DNA of 64,000 bases from Serratia sp. DD3 (GTDB lineage Bacteria; Pseudomonadota; Gammaproteobacteria; Enterobacterales; Enterobacteriaceae), in the NCBI RefSeq assembly GCF_000496755.2, contig NZ_AYKS02000044.1, forward strand, positions 1-64,000, given 5' to 3'. The notes under the pieces were generated by a model that was given only the letters and a program-made list of their open reading frames with translations, was not told where the DNA came from and searched no databases. The translations under genes and the position numbers were made by a program. Below, in pieces: positions 16,585 to 25,063 of this stretch. The stretch's first letter is position 1. The number at the start of each line of letters is the position of its first letter.

Positions 16585-17447
16585 AGAGCTGGCGCAATGA
16601 CCTGTTTGCCTGGCTGCTGATGCTCAGCGGACTAGGTACCATTCTGCTGTTGATGGGCTCTACCTTTTATATGGTGGTGGTACAAAGCCTGGGTTGGTTT
16701 AATCTTTCGGGAGAGAGTCATTTCTCGTTAGAGCACTGGCGCAATATGCTGCAGGACCCAGTACTACATAGCTCCTTACTCTATTCGATACGTGTTTCAT
16801 TGTTAGGTGCCTTTGGTTCCGTGCTGTTTGCCTATCCGCTGGCACTGTGGCTACGCCAACCTCTTCCCATGAAGGAAGGTATTATCGCCATATTGCGTGC
16901 GCCGATGTTTATCCCTGGGCTGGTAGCGGCGTTTCTATTCGTTAATATCATCGCTTATCACGGCATCATTAACGAATTGCTTATCGCACTGAGGATCATT
17001 AACCAACCGCTACGCATGCAGAACGACGATTTCGGCTGGGGTGTGGTGATCCTGCAAATCTGGAAGAACCTGCCTTTCGCGCTCATCTTGGTGGGGGGGG
17101 CTGTCAATGCCATTCGCAACGATATCCTTGACGCTGCCAACAATTTAGGTGCAAACCGCTGGCAACGCTTTACCAATGTCATCGTGCCACTGACGCTACC
17201 CGCCGTGCAGGTTACTCTGATCCTGGTTTTTATCGGTGCACTCGGTGACTTTGCTTTCTACTCGATAGCCGGGCCGCGCAACACCTACTCACTGGCAAAA
17301 CTGATGCAAACCACCTCAATGGAATATGGCGAATGGAATAACGCCGCCGTCATTGCCGTGATAATCATGATCACCGCTGCACTCTGCACATTGCTGATCA
17401 CCTCATTGATTAAGCCATTTAGCACCCGTAAAGGAGACATCAAATGA
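16581..17447 (+). CDS. ABC importer permease 1
   Basis: 288 residues with about six membrane helices, starting with LFAWLLMLSGLGTILLLMGSTF. The EAA loop reads DAANNLGANRWQRFTNVIVPLTLP, the contact to the ATPase. It belongs to the PotB/FbpB-like permease class. ATG overlaps the ATPase stop by 4 bp, and its own stop overlaps the second permease by 4 bp, so the three are translationally coupled. Confidence 0.87.
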   Translation: MKSWRNDLFAWLLMLSGLGTILLLMGSTFYMVVVQSLGWFNLSGESHFSLEHWRNMLQDPVLHSSLLYSIRVSLLGAFGSVLFAYPLALWLRQPLPMKEGIIAILRAPMFIPGLVAAFLFVNIIAYHGIINELLIALRIINQPLRMQNDDFGWGVVILQIWKNLPFALILVGGAVNAIRNDILDAANNLGANRWQRFTNVIVPLTLPAVQVTLILVFIGALGDFAFYSIAGPRNTYSLAKLMQTTSMEYGEWNNAAVIAVIIMITAALCTLLITSLIKPFSTRKGDIK

Positions 17448-18280
17448 GCCACACGGCCAATGGGCGACGGATCGTCTCAATTTCGCTGATTTTCTTTGCC
17501 ATCGCCAACTTGGTCTGGCTAGGGATACCCTTTGGCATGGCGATCCTCTGGTCGCTGGTAGATCCTGACCACCCGTGGAGCTATCCCGATATTTTCCCAC
17601 CGGTATTGTCTTTCAGCCGCTGGCTACTGATGTGGGAAAAAACCTCGCTCGCCGAAGCATTATTTAATAGTTACACCATTGCCCCGACAGTGGCAGTGCT
17701 CAGTCTACTGTTGTCACTGCCCACGGCGTATGCCTTTGGGCGCATGAATTTTCGCGGCAAAGCCATTGCTGAAATGCTAACGCTCATCCCATTAGTGATT
17801 CCCGCAATGGTTATCGGTATTTTCTTTAGCGCCATGTTGATAAACCTCAACATCGACAACGCATTTATCAGTATTGTCATCGGCCATACCGTGTTAACCC
17901 TACCTTACTCAATCCGCATTATGTCGGCGGGGTTCAAGTCGGTACCGCAAGATCTTATCGATGCCAGCCGTGACCTGGGCTCAGGCCCATGGGGGACTTT
18001 CTGCAATGCCTACCTGCCAATGCTAAAACCGAGTTTTCTGGCTGCACTGATCTTTTGTCTGGTGAAAAGCCTGGAGGAATTCAGTATTTCATACGTCTTG
18101 GGTGCCCCTGATTTTATCACCGTCCCAACCATTCTTTACTCATTCCTTGGCTATTCCTTTGTGCGTCCTGACGCTGCAGTAGTATCAATGATTTTGGTCA
18201 TCCCTAACGTCATTCTGATGATCATTATCGAGAGGCTGTTGAAGGGGAACTATCTGTCACAATCAACGGGAAAAGCCTGA
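17444..18280 (+). CDS. ABC importer permease 2
   Basis: 278 residues, about six helices. The EAA motif is DASRDLGSGPWGTFCNAYLPMLKP. PotC-like partner of the preceding permease. An AGGAGATAATAC site in the 21 bp after its stop serves the binding-protein gene. Confidence 0.87.
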   Translation: MSHTANGRRIVSISLIFFAIANLVWLGIPFGMAILWSLVDPDHPWSYPDIFPPVLSFSRWLLMWEKTSLAEALFNSYTIAPTVAVLSLLLSLPTAYAFGRMNFRGKAIAEMLTLIPLVIPAMVIGIFFSAMLINLNIDNAFISIVIGHTVLTLPYSIRIMSAGFKSVPQDLIDASRDLGSGPWGTFCNAYLPMLKPSFLAALIFCLVKSLEEFSISYVLGAPDFITVPTILYSFLGYSFVRPDAAVVSMILVIPNVILMIIIERLLKGNYLSQSTGKA

Positions 18281-18301
18281 CGCTTTATAGGAGATAATAC
18301 G

Positions 18302-19384
18302 ATGAAAAAAGCAGTGATGATATTAGCCGGTGGATTACTGTGCAGCTCGCTCGCCTATGCCGCCAACAACAGTGATTGGGATGCGGTAGTTGCCCAAGCA
18401 AAGCAAGAAGGCAGTGTCACCTTTAATGTTTGGTATCTACAGCCGCAATGGCGTAACTTTGTGAAGGATTTTGAGCAACAGTACGGGATTCAAGTGCGCA
18501 TTCCAGAAGGCACTATGGATGGCAATATGAATAAATTGCTAGCAGAGTCACGCAAGAAAACCGGAAAAATTGATGTTGTTGCCCTGTCCATAGCGCAATT
18601 GCCAATCGCTATGGGAGCAAAATCACTGATAAGCTTAAATGAGCTGCCCAATTACGCTCAGGCCTATCACCAAATTCAGAATGTCGATACCCAAGGCTAT
18701 GCCGTTGCATTCTGGGGGAACCAAACGGGTTTTGCGTATGATCCCCAACAGATAGGTGATCAAGCACTCCCGCAGACCTTAGAACAATTACAACATTTCA
18801 TTGATGCCAACCCGAAGAAGTTTGGCTATAACGACCCGAATAACGGCGGTGCTGGGGAGGCCTTTATCCAACGTATCGTTACCACGCAAAGTGGTCACTT
18901 TGCTAGCCAGACCGATAATATCGACCCTGCTGTAGTAAAAAACTGGCAGAAAGGCTGGCAGTGGTTCAGCGCCAATAACGACAAAATCACTCGCACGGCA
19001 TCGGGGGCTGACAGCCTAACACGTCTTAATGATGGTGAGCTGATGCTGATCCCCGCTTGGGAAGACCATATGACTGGGTTACAAAAAACCGGGGCGATAA
19101 CTTCCCGTCTGAAATTTTATGTTCCTGAGTTTGGTATGCCCGGTGGTGGTAATATCGCAGCGATTGCCGCCAACAGCCCTCATCCGGCCGCTTCACAGGT
19201 CTTTCTCAACTGGCTGATTACAGCCGACACTCAGAAAGCACTACACAAAACCTTTGGTTCCAGACCATTAAACAAACAGATTACCCCTGAATTACTACAT
19301 ACCGATGACCAAATACAATTTTATGGTAAAGCCTATAGTATGCAGCTTAAGAAAGAGTATGCACGCCAAGTCATGATGAAATAA
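18302..19384 (+). CDS. ABC importer periplasmic substrate-binding protein
   Basis: 360 residues with a cleavable signal peptide (KKAVMILAGGLLCSSLAYA, cut near residue 20). The mature part belongs to the bacterial extracellular solute-binding family 1/PotD-like group: SDWDAVVAQAKQEGSVTF at the start, the VVALSIAQLPIAMG ligand region, and ELMLIPAWEDH. Last gene of the four-gene operon. Ligand not identifiable; a phosphodiester or phosphonate is suggested by the GDPD neighbour. Confidence 0.87.
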   Translation: MKKAVMILAGGLLCSSLAYAANNSDWDAVVAQAKQEGSVTFNVWYLQPQWRNFVKDFEQQYGIQVRIPEGTMDGNMNKLLAESRKKTGKIDVVALSIAQLPIAMGAKSLISLNELPNYAQAYHQIQNVDTQGYAVAFWGNQTGFAYDPQQIGDQALPQTLEQLQHFIDANPKKFGYNDPNNGGAGEAFIQRIVTTQSGHFASQTDNIDPAVVKNWQKGWQWFSANNDKITRTASGADSLTRLNDGELMLIPAWEDHMTGLQKTGAITSRLKFYVPEFGMPGGGNIAAIAANSPHPAASQVFLNWLITADTQKALHKTFGSRPLNKQITPELLHTDDQIQFYGKAYSMQLKKEYARQVMMK

Positions 19385-19393
19385 ATCTGTATA

Positions 19394-19475
19394 TATACCC
19401 GCCGTCATGCAAACTGCGGTTGATGGTGCAGGTGCTGCGGTTGATAGTGCTGCACTTGGGATGACGCCGGGTATA
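19394..19475. repeat. REP-like palindromic repeat between convergent genes
   Basis: TATACCCGCCGTCAT (19394-19408) and ATGACGCCGGGTATA (19461-19475) pair with one mismatch. Inside lies a direct repeat of CTGCGGTTGAT-GTGC. It lies between the binding-protein gene and the convergent GntR gene and may act as a bidirectional terminator. Confidence 0.6.
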
Positions 19476-19484
19476 TCAGACCGC

Positions 19485-20219
19485 TTAGCTATTCACTTCA
19501 AATTCATACACATCACTACGGCACAGGGTTTCACAAAACTCCAAGACTTGCCCTTGTGTATTACGGCTGATTTTTACAATGCACAACAGGGGCATGCCAC
19601 TGGGTATATTGAGCAAGTGGGCATATTCATCATTACAGGCCACCGCCTTCAACAAGAAATGTCGCCCTTGGGGTGTAATGCCTTGCGACTGCCATAAAGC
19701 ATAGAGCGAATGTTCCAGTTTTTCCGGCTCAGGTAAAAAATGGGGGGGAATATAGGTGGTTTCCAACGAAACCGGGTGACCATCCAGCAACCGCAGGCAG
19801 TGTAATTTAACCACGGTGCTACCCATGTCCATTTCCAATGCTTTGGCTACCTCCGTTGTTGCTGGCATATAGGTGCGCAGCAACCATTGATTACTGACAC
19901 AGCCACCATTACACAGTACCTGGGCGGTAAAACCATGATCTTGATTAAGGCAGTAATCTATCCGCATCGCGACACAGGTCCCCACCCCTTGCTGCCGCCA
20001 AACTAATGCCTTTTCTTCCAGTAATTTCATTGCCTTGCTGACTGTCACTCTTGACAACACCAACCCTTCTGCCAGAACACGCTCAGGGGGCAGAAAATCA
20101 CCCACCACGATCACCCGTTGCTTGATGGCACTTTCAATCAGTGAAGCTAATTGTCTATAACGTGGTGCTGCTGCCGTCTGGGACAAGTGTTGACGTATCC
20201 AGGCAATAAAATTATTCAT
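19485..20219 (-). CDS. GntR-family (HutC/UTRA) transcriptional regulator
   Basis: 244 residues. The N-terminal winged helix (about 18-80) reads PRYRQLASLIESAIKQRVI, LPPERVLAEGLVLSRVTVSKAMKLL, then a UTRA ligand domain (VVKLHCLRLLDGHPVSLETTYIP, EFCETLCRSDVYEFEV). It is convergent with the ABC importer operon and is its probable repressor, as PhnR is for phosphonate importers. The AACTTAA motifs in the divergent control region at 15331-15499 are the candidate targets. Confidence 0.85.
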   Translation of the reverse strand: MNNFIAWIRQHLSQTAAAPRYRQLASLIESAIKQRVIVVGDFLPPERVLAEGLVLSRVTVSKAMKLLEEKALVWRQQGVGTCVAMRIDYCLNQDHGFTAQVLCNGGCVSNQWLLRTYMPATTEVAKALEMDMGSTVVKLHCLRLLDGHPVSLETTYIPPHFLPEPEKLEHSLYALWQSQGITPQGRHFLLKAVACNDEYAHLLNIPSGMPLLCIVKISRNTQGQVLEFCETLCRSDVYEFEVNS

Positions 20220-20715
20220 TTATTCGCATCCTCTTATGATTCCATCACTCTAAGCGCCCTCTTATTTTCACCAGAACTGTCACATTCTATACCATGACAC
20301 CCTAAGGGATTACATTGGAATTCGATTGATATCACAATTCAAAACTATTGGCATTTAATTGGATCACATTAAAGAATAACATTAGCATTATTGATGTTTT
20401 TATCAGTAAACAGCGACACCAGGGAATACTCATCCATAAAAAAATCCTCACCACCCATGCTGGGCACACTTTATGGGAAAGCCGTTGACGATGTTATGGG
20501 AAGTGATGGGGATGCCGTCAGAATTATGGCCACACCAACAGATAGGTGATTATTTTGGCTGGATCAGCCATTTTCTGCTTGGTCGAGAACCGAATGGTAA
20601 CGGAAGAAGAGAAGAGTAGCGGAATGGGTTAGCGATAAAATCGCGGTCAGCAGTCACTTTTTGTAGAGTCTGTCTGACCGGATAGGTTTTTCCTGGTGTT
20701 GGCTAAATTGGCTAC
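20220..20715. other. Intergenic region without a supported gene
   Basis: About 500 bp between the GntR gene and the lux-box-like palindrome. It holds short frames only (for example 30 codons from 20458) and no luxI-like pattern in any frame. The stretch 20440-20640 is less AT-rich than the rest and may be decayed coding DNA, but no family is recognisable. Confidence 0.5.
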
Positions 20716-20732
20716 CTGACCATAATGGTCAG
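20716..20732. promoter_or_regulatory. lux-box-like palindrome upstream of luxR
   Basis: CTGACCAT-A-ATGGTCAG is a perfect palindrome with 8-bp arms, preceded by AC, so that it reads ACCTGACC...GGTCAGTT. The CTG...CAG ends and length are those of LuxR-family boxes. It lies about 135 bp before the luxR-like ATG, where EsaR/YenR-type receptors autoregulate. Confidence 0.5.
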
Positions 20733-20866
20733 TTCTTTACCACTGGCCTAACGTAGATATTATAGACAAAAGCTGGCAATGGGTAAGTTATACTTAAGTC
20801 TTGTTTTTACCTGACCTTAAGTACAGCTTATCTGTAGAAGGATGCTTAGCTTCTCAGGGAGTTGAT

Positions 20867-21604
20867 ATGCTTTCAGTCCTCGATAAAAATCAGATAATAA
20901 CCGAAACGCTGCAGGATTATATTGATAGAAAACTCTCTTCTATCGGTAGCCCTAAGTACGCCTATACCGTAATCAACAAGAAAAACCCTTCAGATATACT
21001 TGTCATCTCCAACTACCCTGACGAGTGGATTAAATTTTACCGCACTAACAATTTACAGCTTAGCGACCCGGTTATACTGGCGGCATTTAAACGAACCTCA
21101 CCCTTTGCCTGGGACGAAAATATCACGCTAATGACGGACAAGATATTCTCCTTCGCCAAACGCTACAATATCGTCAACGGCTTCACCTTCGTGTTGCACG
21201 ACCATATGAACAACTTGGCGCTGTTATCGGTTATTATCCCTGACAATTTGCCCGGAGCATTGGGTTCGCCTGTTTCTGCCGAACGCGGGGCCATGCAAAT
21301 ACTGCTGATCGACATTAATGAACAGATGTATCGCCTGGCGAATTGCATCCTGTCCAGTGGGCAGAGCAAGGCGGCAAACAGCGATAAAGCCATTTTTACC
21401 TCGCGGGAAAATGAGGTGCTCTATTGGGCCAGTATGGGGAAAACCTATGCGGAAATTGCATCCATCACCAATATTTCCACCAGCACCGTCAAGTTCCATG
21501 TGAATAATGTTGTCGTCAAGCTGGGGGTTAGCAACGTTCGCCAAGCGATACGCTTGGGGGTAGAGCTGGCTCTGATCACCCCAACAGCAGCTCTAGCCAG
21601 ATAA
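20867..21604 (+). CDS. LuxR-family N-acylhomoserine-lactone-responsive regulator (solo)
   Basis: 245 residues from ATG 20867, which follows AGGGA; an upstream TTG at 20801 has no ribosome site. The autoinducer domain keeps all the invariant residues: W54, Y58, D67, P68, W82 and G105 in this numbering (EWIKFYRTNNLQLSDPVI, FAWDEN, NIVNGFTF). The C-terminal HTH reads TSRENEVLYWASMGKTYAEI, then ISTSTVKFHVNNVVVKL. The type is EsaR/YenR/SpnR-like, often DNA-binding without ligand and released by AHL. No luxI is found in the window, so it either works with a synthase elsewhere or listens to foreign signals. Confidence 0.88.
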   Translation: MLSVLDKNQIITETLQDYIDRKLSSIGSPKYAYTVINKKNPSDILVISNYPDEWIKFYRTNNLQLSDPVILAAFKRTSPFAWDENITLMTDKIFSFAKRYNIVNGFTFVLHDHMNNLALLSVIIPDNLPGALGSPVSAERGAMQILLIDINEQMYRLANCILSSGQSKAANSDKAIFTSRENEVLYWASMGKTYAEIASITNISTSTVKFHVNNVVVKLGVSNVRQAIRLGVELALITPTAALAR

Positions 21605-21606
21605 GC

Positions 21607-21624
21607 GCCCACCCGCGAGTGGGC
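21607..21624 (+). terminator. Hairpin after luxR-like gene
   Basis: GCCCAC-CCGCGA-GTGGGC, directly after the stop codon, without a clear T-run; probable transcript end. Confidence 0.45.
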
Positions 21625-21703
21625 CCCTAGAACCTGAGCAGTCCTTCATATTTCGCTCAAAGGTTCACACTATTAACCGTGGCCAGCTTTTATTGGCCAG
21701 TTT

Positions 21704-22963
21704 TTATTGACTACGACAGACCTCACCACCGCTCTCTTCTGGGCGATGCTGATAGTGGAAAGTGAAAGCAAAGATAACCCCCAGCAACAGCGTATAAGAT
21801 GCAAAAACCAGCCAGATGCTCTGCCAGTCTTTCACCCCTTCATGAGTAAAGAAATCGACGACCTTACCGCTGACAATCGCCCCCACATAAGCACCCACAC
21901 CGTTAACCATGCTCATAAACAACCCTTGGGCACTGGCACGAATGCGGCTATCCGTCTCTTTCTCCACAAAGATGGCACCCGAGATATTGAAAAAGTCGAA
22001 AGCACAGCCGTAAACAATCATCGAAAGCAGCAACAGCAGAAAACCGAACCCGGCGGGAGTACCATAAGCCAGAAACAGGAAGCGTAATGTCCAGGCCGCC
22101 ATGCTGATCAGCATCACCTGTTTAATGCCATACTTACGTAGGAAAAATGGAATGGTGAGAATGAAAAACACCTCTGATATTTGCGACAGAGAAAGCAGCA
22201 CCGAAGGATAGCGCACGCTAAAGCTATCTTGATATTGTGGGTTAATAGCAAAATCATGCAGGAACGGGTTACCAAAGGTATTAGTAATCTGTAACGCCGC
22301 CCCCAATAGCATGGCAAACAACAAAAACACCGCCATCCGTCTTTGTTTAAACAAGACAAAGGCATCCAACCCCAATATGCTGACCCAACTTTGTGAACGC
22401 TTGGCGTTACTGGTGGGGCATTGGGGTAAGGTCAGCGAATAGCCGGCCAATAACAGCGAGACGGCTGACGCCAAGTAGAGTTGCATATTGCTTAGTTCAA
22501 TCTTGCTGAAGCTGATCAGCCACATTGCCAGAATAAAGCCAATCGTGCCGAACACCCGTACCGGTGGAAAATCCTTCACCGTATCGTACCCGTGCTTCTC
22601 CAGGCAGAAGTAAGAAATGGCGTTGGAAAGCGCCATGGTGGGCATATAGACCATCGCGTTAAACAACATCACCCAGAACATCACCATCGGCTGTTCAACC
22701 TGGGCAGCATAATAGAGCGCTATTGCCCCCAGTAGATGGCAAAAACCATAGAGGTAATTGGCCCTAACCCAGCGGTCAGCGATAATCCCCGCCAAACTGG
22801 GCATAATCAACGCCGCCAAGCCTTTGGAGCTGTAGACCATCCCCACTTGTAGCCCAGTGAAATGCAGGGTGTTAATCATGTAGGAACCCAGGGTAACCAG
22901 CCAGGCACCCCAGATAAAGAACTGGAGGAAAATCATTATTTTTAAGCGTGTTTTGATTGCCAT
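21704..22963 (-). CDS. xapB: Nucleoside:proton symporter, NupG/XapB type
   Basis: 419 residues from ATG 22963, about 12 helices, with first helix FLQFFIWGAWLVTLGSYM as in NupG/XapB of the nucleoside:H+ symporter family. Signature parts: NTLHFTGLQVGMVYSSKGLA, ISGAIFVEKETDSRIRASAQG. It follows xapA on the same strand across about 145 bp containing a GCGGCA/TGCCGC hairpin. With xapA and the divergent LysR gene it matches the xapABR arrangement, which imports and splits xanthosine and other purine nucleosides. Confidence 0.85.
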   Translation of the reverse strand: MAIKTRLKIMIFLQFFIWGAWLVTLGSYMINTLHFTGLQVGMVYSSKGLAALIMPSLAGIIADRWVRANYLYGFCHLLGAIALYYAAQVEQPMVMFWVMLFNAMVYMPTMALSNAISYFCLEKHGYDTVKDFPPVRVFGTIGFILAMWLISFSKIELSNMQLYLASAVSLLLAGYSLTLPQCPTSNAKRSQSWVSILGLDAFVLFKQRRMAVFLLFAMLLGAALQITNTFGNPFLHDFAINPQYQDSFSVRYPSVLLSLSQISEVFFILTIPFFLRKYGIKQVMLISMAAWTLRFLFLAYGTPAGFGFLLLLLSMIVYGCAFDFFNISGAIFVEKETDSRIRASAQGLFMSMVNGVGAYVGAIVSGKVVDFFTHEGVKDWQSIWLVFASYTLLLGVIFAFTFHYQHRPEESGGEVCRSQ

Positions 22964-23108
22964 TACCATCACCTTTATTATTCTGATCGAAACGATGATT
23001 GACGCGGCAAGTCTGGCCTGCCGCGGGCTAGTCTAGTCAGTGAAGTTCCCGGCTCATGCAAGTGTCAGGCAATCCTCCCTCGACTTAAATGGCGACGGGT
23101 AGAGGTCG

Positions 23109-23968
23109 TCACGACAAGGTTTTGAAAAACTCACGGATCAGGCGCATAAAGTCATCTGCCGCCATCGCTGCACAACTCAGCGTCTGTTCATGGGAAAGAG
23201 GAGTTTCTGATAACCCTTCGGCATAGTTGGTCATTGCGGAAACCACCAGCACCTTTAGGCCACAATGGCGGGCAGAAAGCACTTCAGGCACGATGGACAT
23301 CCCCACCACATCGCAACCCAAGGTCTGCATCATGCGAATTTCTGCTGGGGTTTCAAAATTTGGGCCGGTGTAGGCGGCAAATACCCCGTCAGCCAACGGG
23401 ATGCCCGCTTTGATAGCTACCGCTGCCAGTTGCGCACGCAAGTCACGGTCATAAGCATTGGCTAAACTGAAAAAGCGTGGGCCAAAACGTTCATCGTTTT
23501 CCCCCACCAAAGGTGACTCCGGCATAAAGTTGATGTGATCTGTCAGTGCCACCAAGCTACCTGGTGCTACTGATTTACGCAGTGAACCCGCCGCATTGGT
23601 CGCCAGCAAGAATTCACAGCCCAGTAGTTTGAAGGTGCGTATCGCGGTGGTCATCACCTGCATACCGCGGCCTTCATAGAAATGCCCGCGCCCTTTCATG
23701 CACACCACCGGCACACCTTCTAACCAACCCGCCACCAGTTGCCCAGCATGGCCAACCACACTACTTACCGGGAAGCCGGGCAGTTCGTTGTAATCGATAG
23801 TCACGGTGTCTGTCATCACCTCGGCTAACGCCCCTAAGCCAGAGCCTAGAATCAAGGCGGCGCGTGGTTGGAAGCCAGGTAATCGGCTACGTAATATTTC
23901 CGCACAGGAAAAAGCATCTTCTTGATTAAACGTATTTTTTTATTAACTCTATCTTTTTGATTAAGCAT
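23109..23968 (-). CDS. xapA: Xanthosine/purine nucleoside phosphorylase II, with an apparent N-terminal frameshift
   Basis: The core is PNP family 2: LILGSGLGALAE, HAGQLVAGWLEGVPVVCMKG, RGHFYEGRG, TNAAGSL, PNFETPAEIRM, GMSIVPEVLSARH, VVSAMTNYAEGLS. It splits (deoxy)xanthosine, guanosine or inosine with phosphate. The conserved N-terminus (SCAEILRSRLPGFQPRAALIL) is in frame only back to about 23936, with no usual start there. The only good start, ATG 23966-23968 (MLNQKDRVNK), is one base out of frame, and the shift falls in a run of seven T (23935-23941; A on the coding strand). This is a real or slippage-corrected frameshift, or a sequence error. Starting at TTG 23855 would cut off ~26 conserved residues. 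Confidence 0.82.
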
Positions 23969-24148
23969 GACGTTCTCATCTGTAGTAGGGTTATGCCAAC
24001 GGTCATCCCCTCTGTCACTCGCATCTTGGCAGGATGACCGAGGGGTATAGATAATCTCCATAGTAGGGAGCGGTGACCAATACATTGTTACCCATTGATT
24101 TATTCCGTTTGACTATAAATCTCACTTTACAAGGAGGTAGCAAAAGCG

Positions 24149-25063
24149 ATGAAACAACCATTACCCGACCCAGGCAGGATCAACTTTCGCCTACTGCACT
24201 ATTTCCGCATTGTGGCTGAAGAGATGAACTTCACCCTGGCCGCCCAACGGCTGAATATCTCGCAACCGCCACTGAGCAAACATATTAAAGAGCTGGAAAA
24301 GCAGTTAGGGGTGGAACTGTTTAAGCGCACCACGCGTTCCATGGCATTGACACAGGCTGGCCACACGTTGTTTCGTAACGTAGAAAGGTTGTTGGATCAG
24401 GCCGGCAATGCACTGCATCAGGTACAGCAGTTAGGCCGTGGTGAAACCGGTCATATGGTGATTGGTATGGTAGGGACTTCTGCCTGGGGCGGGTTGCTCC
24501 CGGCACTAAAACGCTTTACCGCACAGGCAGAGAAGATAACCTGGACATTAAACGAACAAACACCGAGCCAGCAAATTATTTCATTGCAAAAGCGTCATAT
24601 CGATATGGGTGTCTGGCGCGAGGCTCAGCAACAGTCGCTGCCAGGGCTCGCCTGCCAACTGTTGGCACGGGAAAATATTGCGGTGGTGTTGCCAGTCAAT
24701 CATCCATTAGCGAATGGAAAGGCAGTGGCCTTGCCCGCTTTACAACATGAGCAGTTTATTGTGTTACCCGCCAGCGAAGCCAGTCTGGGGCTGTATCTGC
24801 ATAATCTGTGCCTGCAACATGGCTTTGCCCCCAATATTGCTCATCAGGTCAATGAGCCACAAACATTGATGGCGCTGGTAGCGGAAGGATTTGGTATTAC
24901 GCTGTTGCCGGAGAGTTACGGATGCATTCCGTGGCCTGGCGTGAGCTTCTGCCCGCTACAAGCGGCACCTTCAGCCGACCTGTATGCGATTTACCAGGCA
25001 GAAAGCGCCACCCCAGTGGTACAGGCGTTCCTGCAAATGTTGCGAACACCCACGGTGGTTTAA
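24149..25063 (+). CDS. xapR: LysR-family regulator of the xap genes
   Basis: 304 residues with a strong AAGGAGG site. The N-terminal HTH is INFRLLHYFRIVAEEMNFTLA, AAQRLNISQPPLSKHIKELEKQL; the co-inducer domain follows from about residue 90. It is divergent from xapA with ~180 bp between the starts, the arrangement of xapR, which activates xapAB with xanthosine as ligand. The assignment rests mainly on context. Confidence 0.75.
   Translation: MKQPLPDPGRINFRLLHYFRIVAEEMNFTLAAQRLNISQPPLSKHIKELEKQLGVELFKRTTRSMALTQAGHTLFRNVERLLDQAGNALHQVQQLGRGETGHMVIGMVGTSAWGGLLPALKRFTAQAEKITWTLNEQTPSQQIISLQKRHIDMGVWREAQQQSLPGLACQLLARENIAVVLPVNHPLANGKAVALPALQHEQFIVLPASEASLGLYLHNLCLQHGFAPNIAHQVNEPQTLMALVAEGFGITLLPESYGCIPWPGVSFCPLQAAPSADLYAIYQAESATPVVQAFLQMLRTPTVV

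Noticed and set aside
20220..20866. luxI partner of the LuxR gene
   Set aside because: No frame on either strand shows AHL-synthase motifs; only short open stretches are present.
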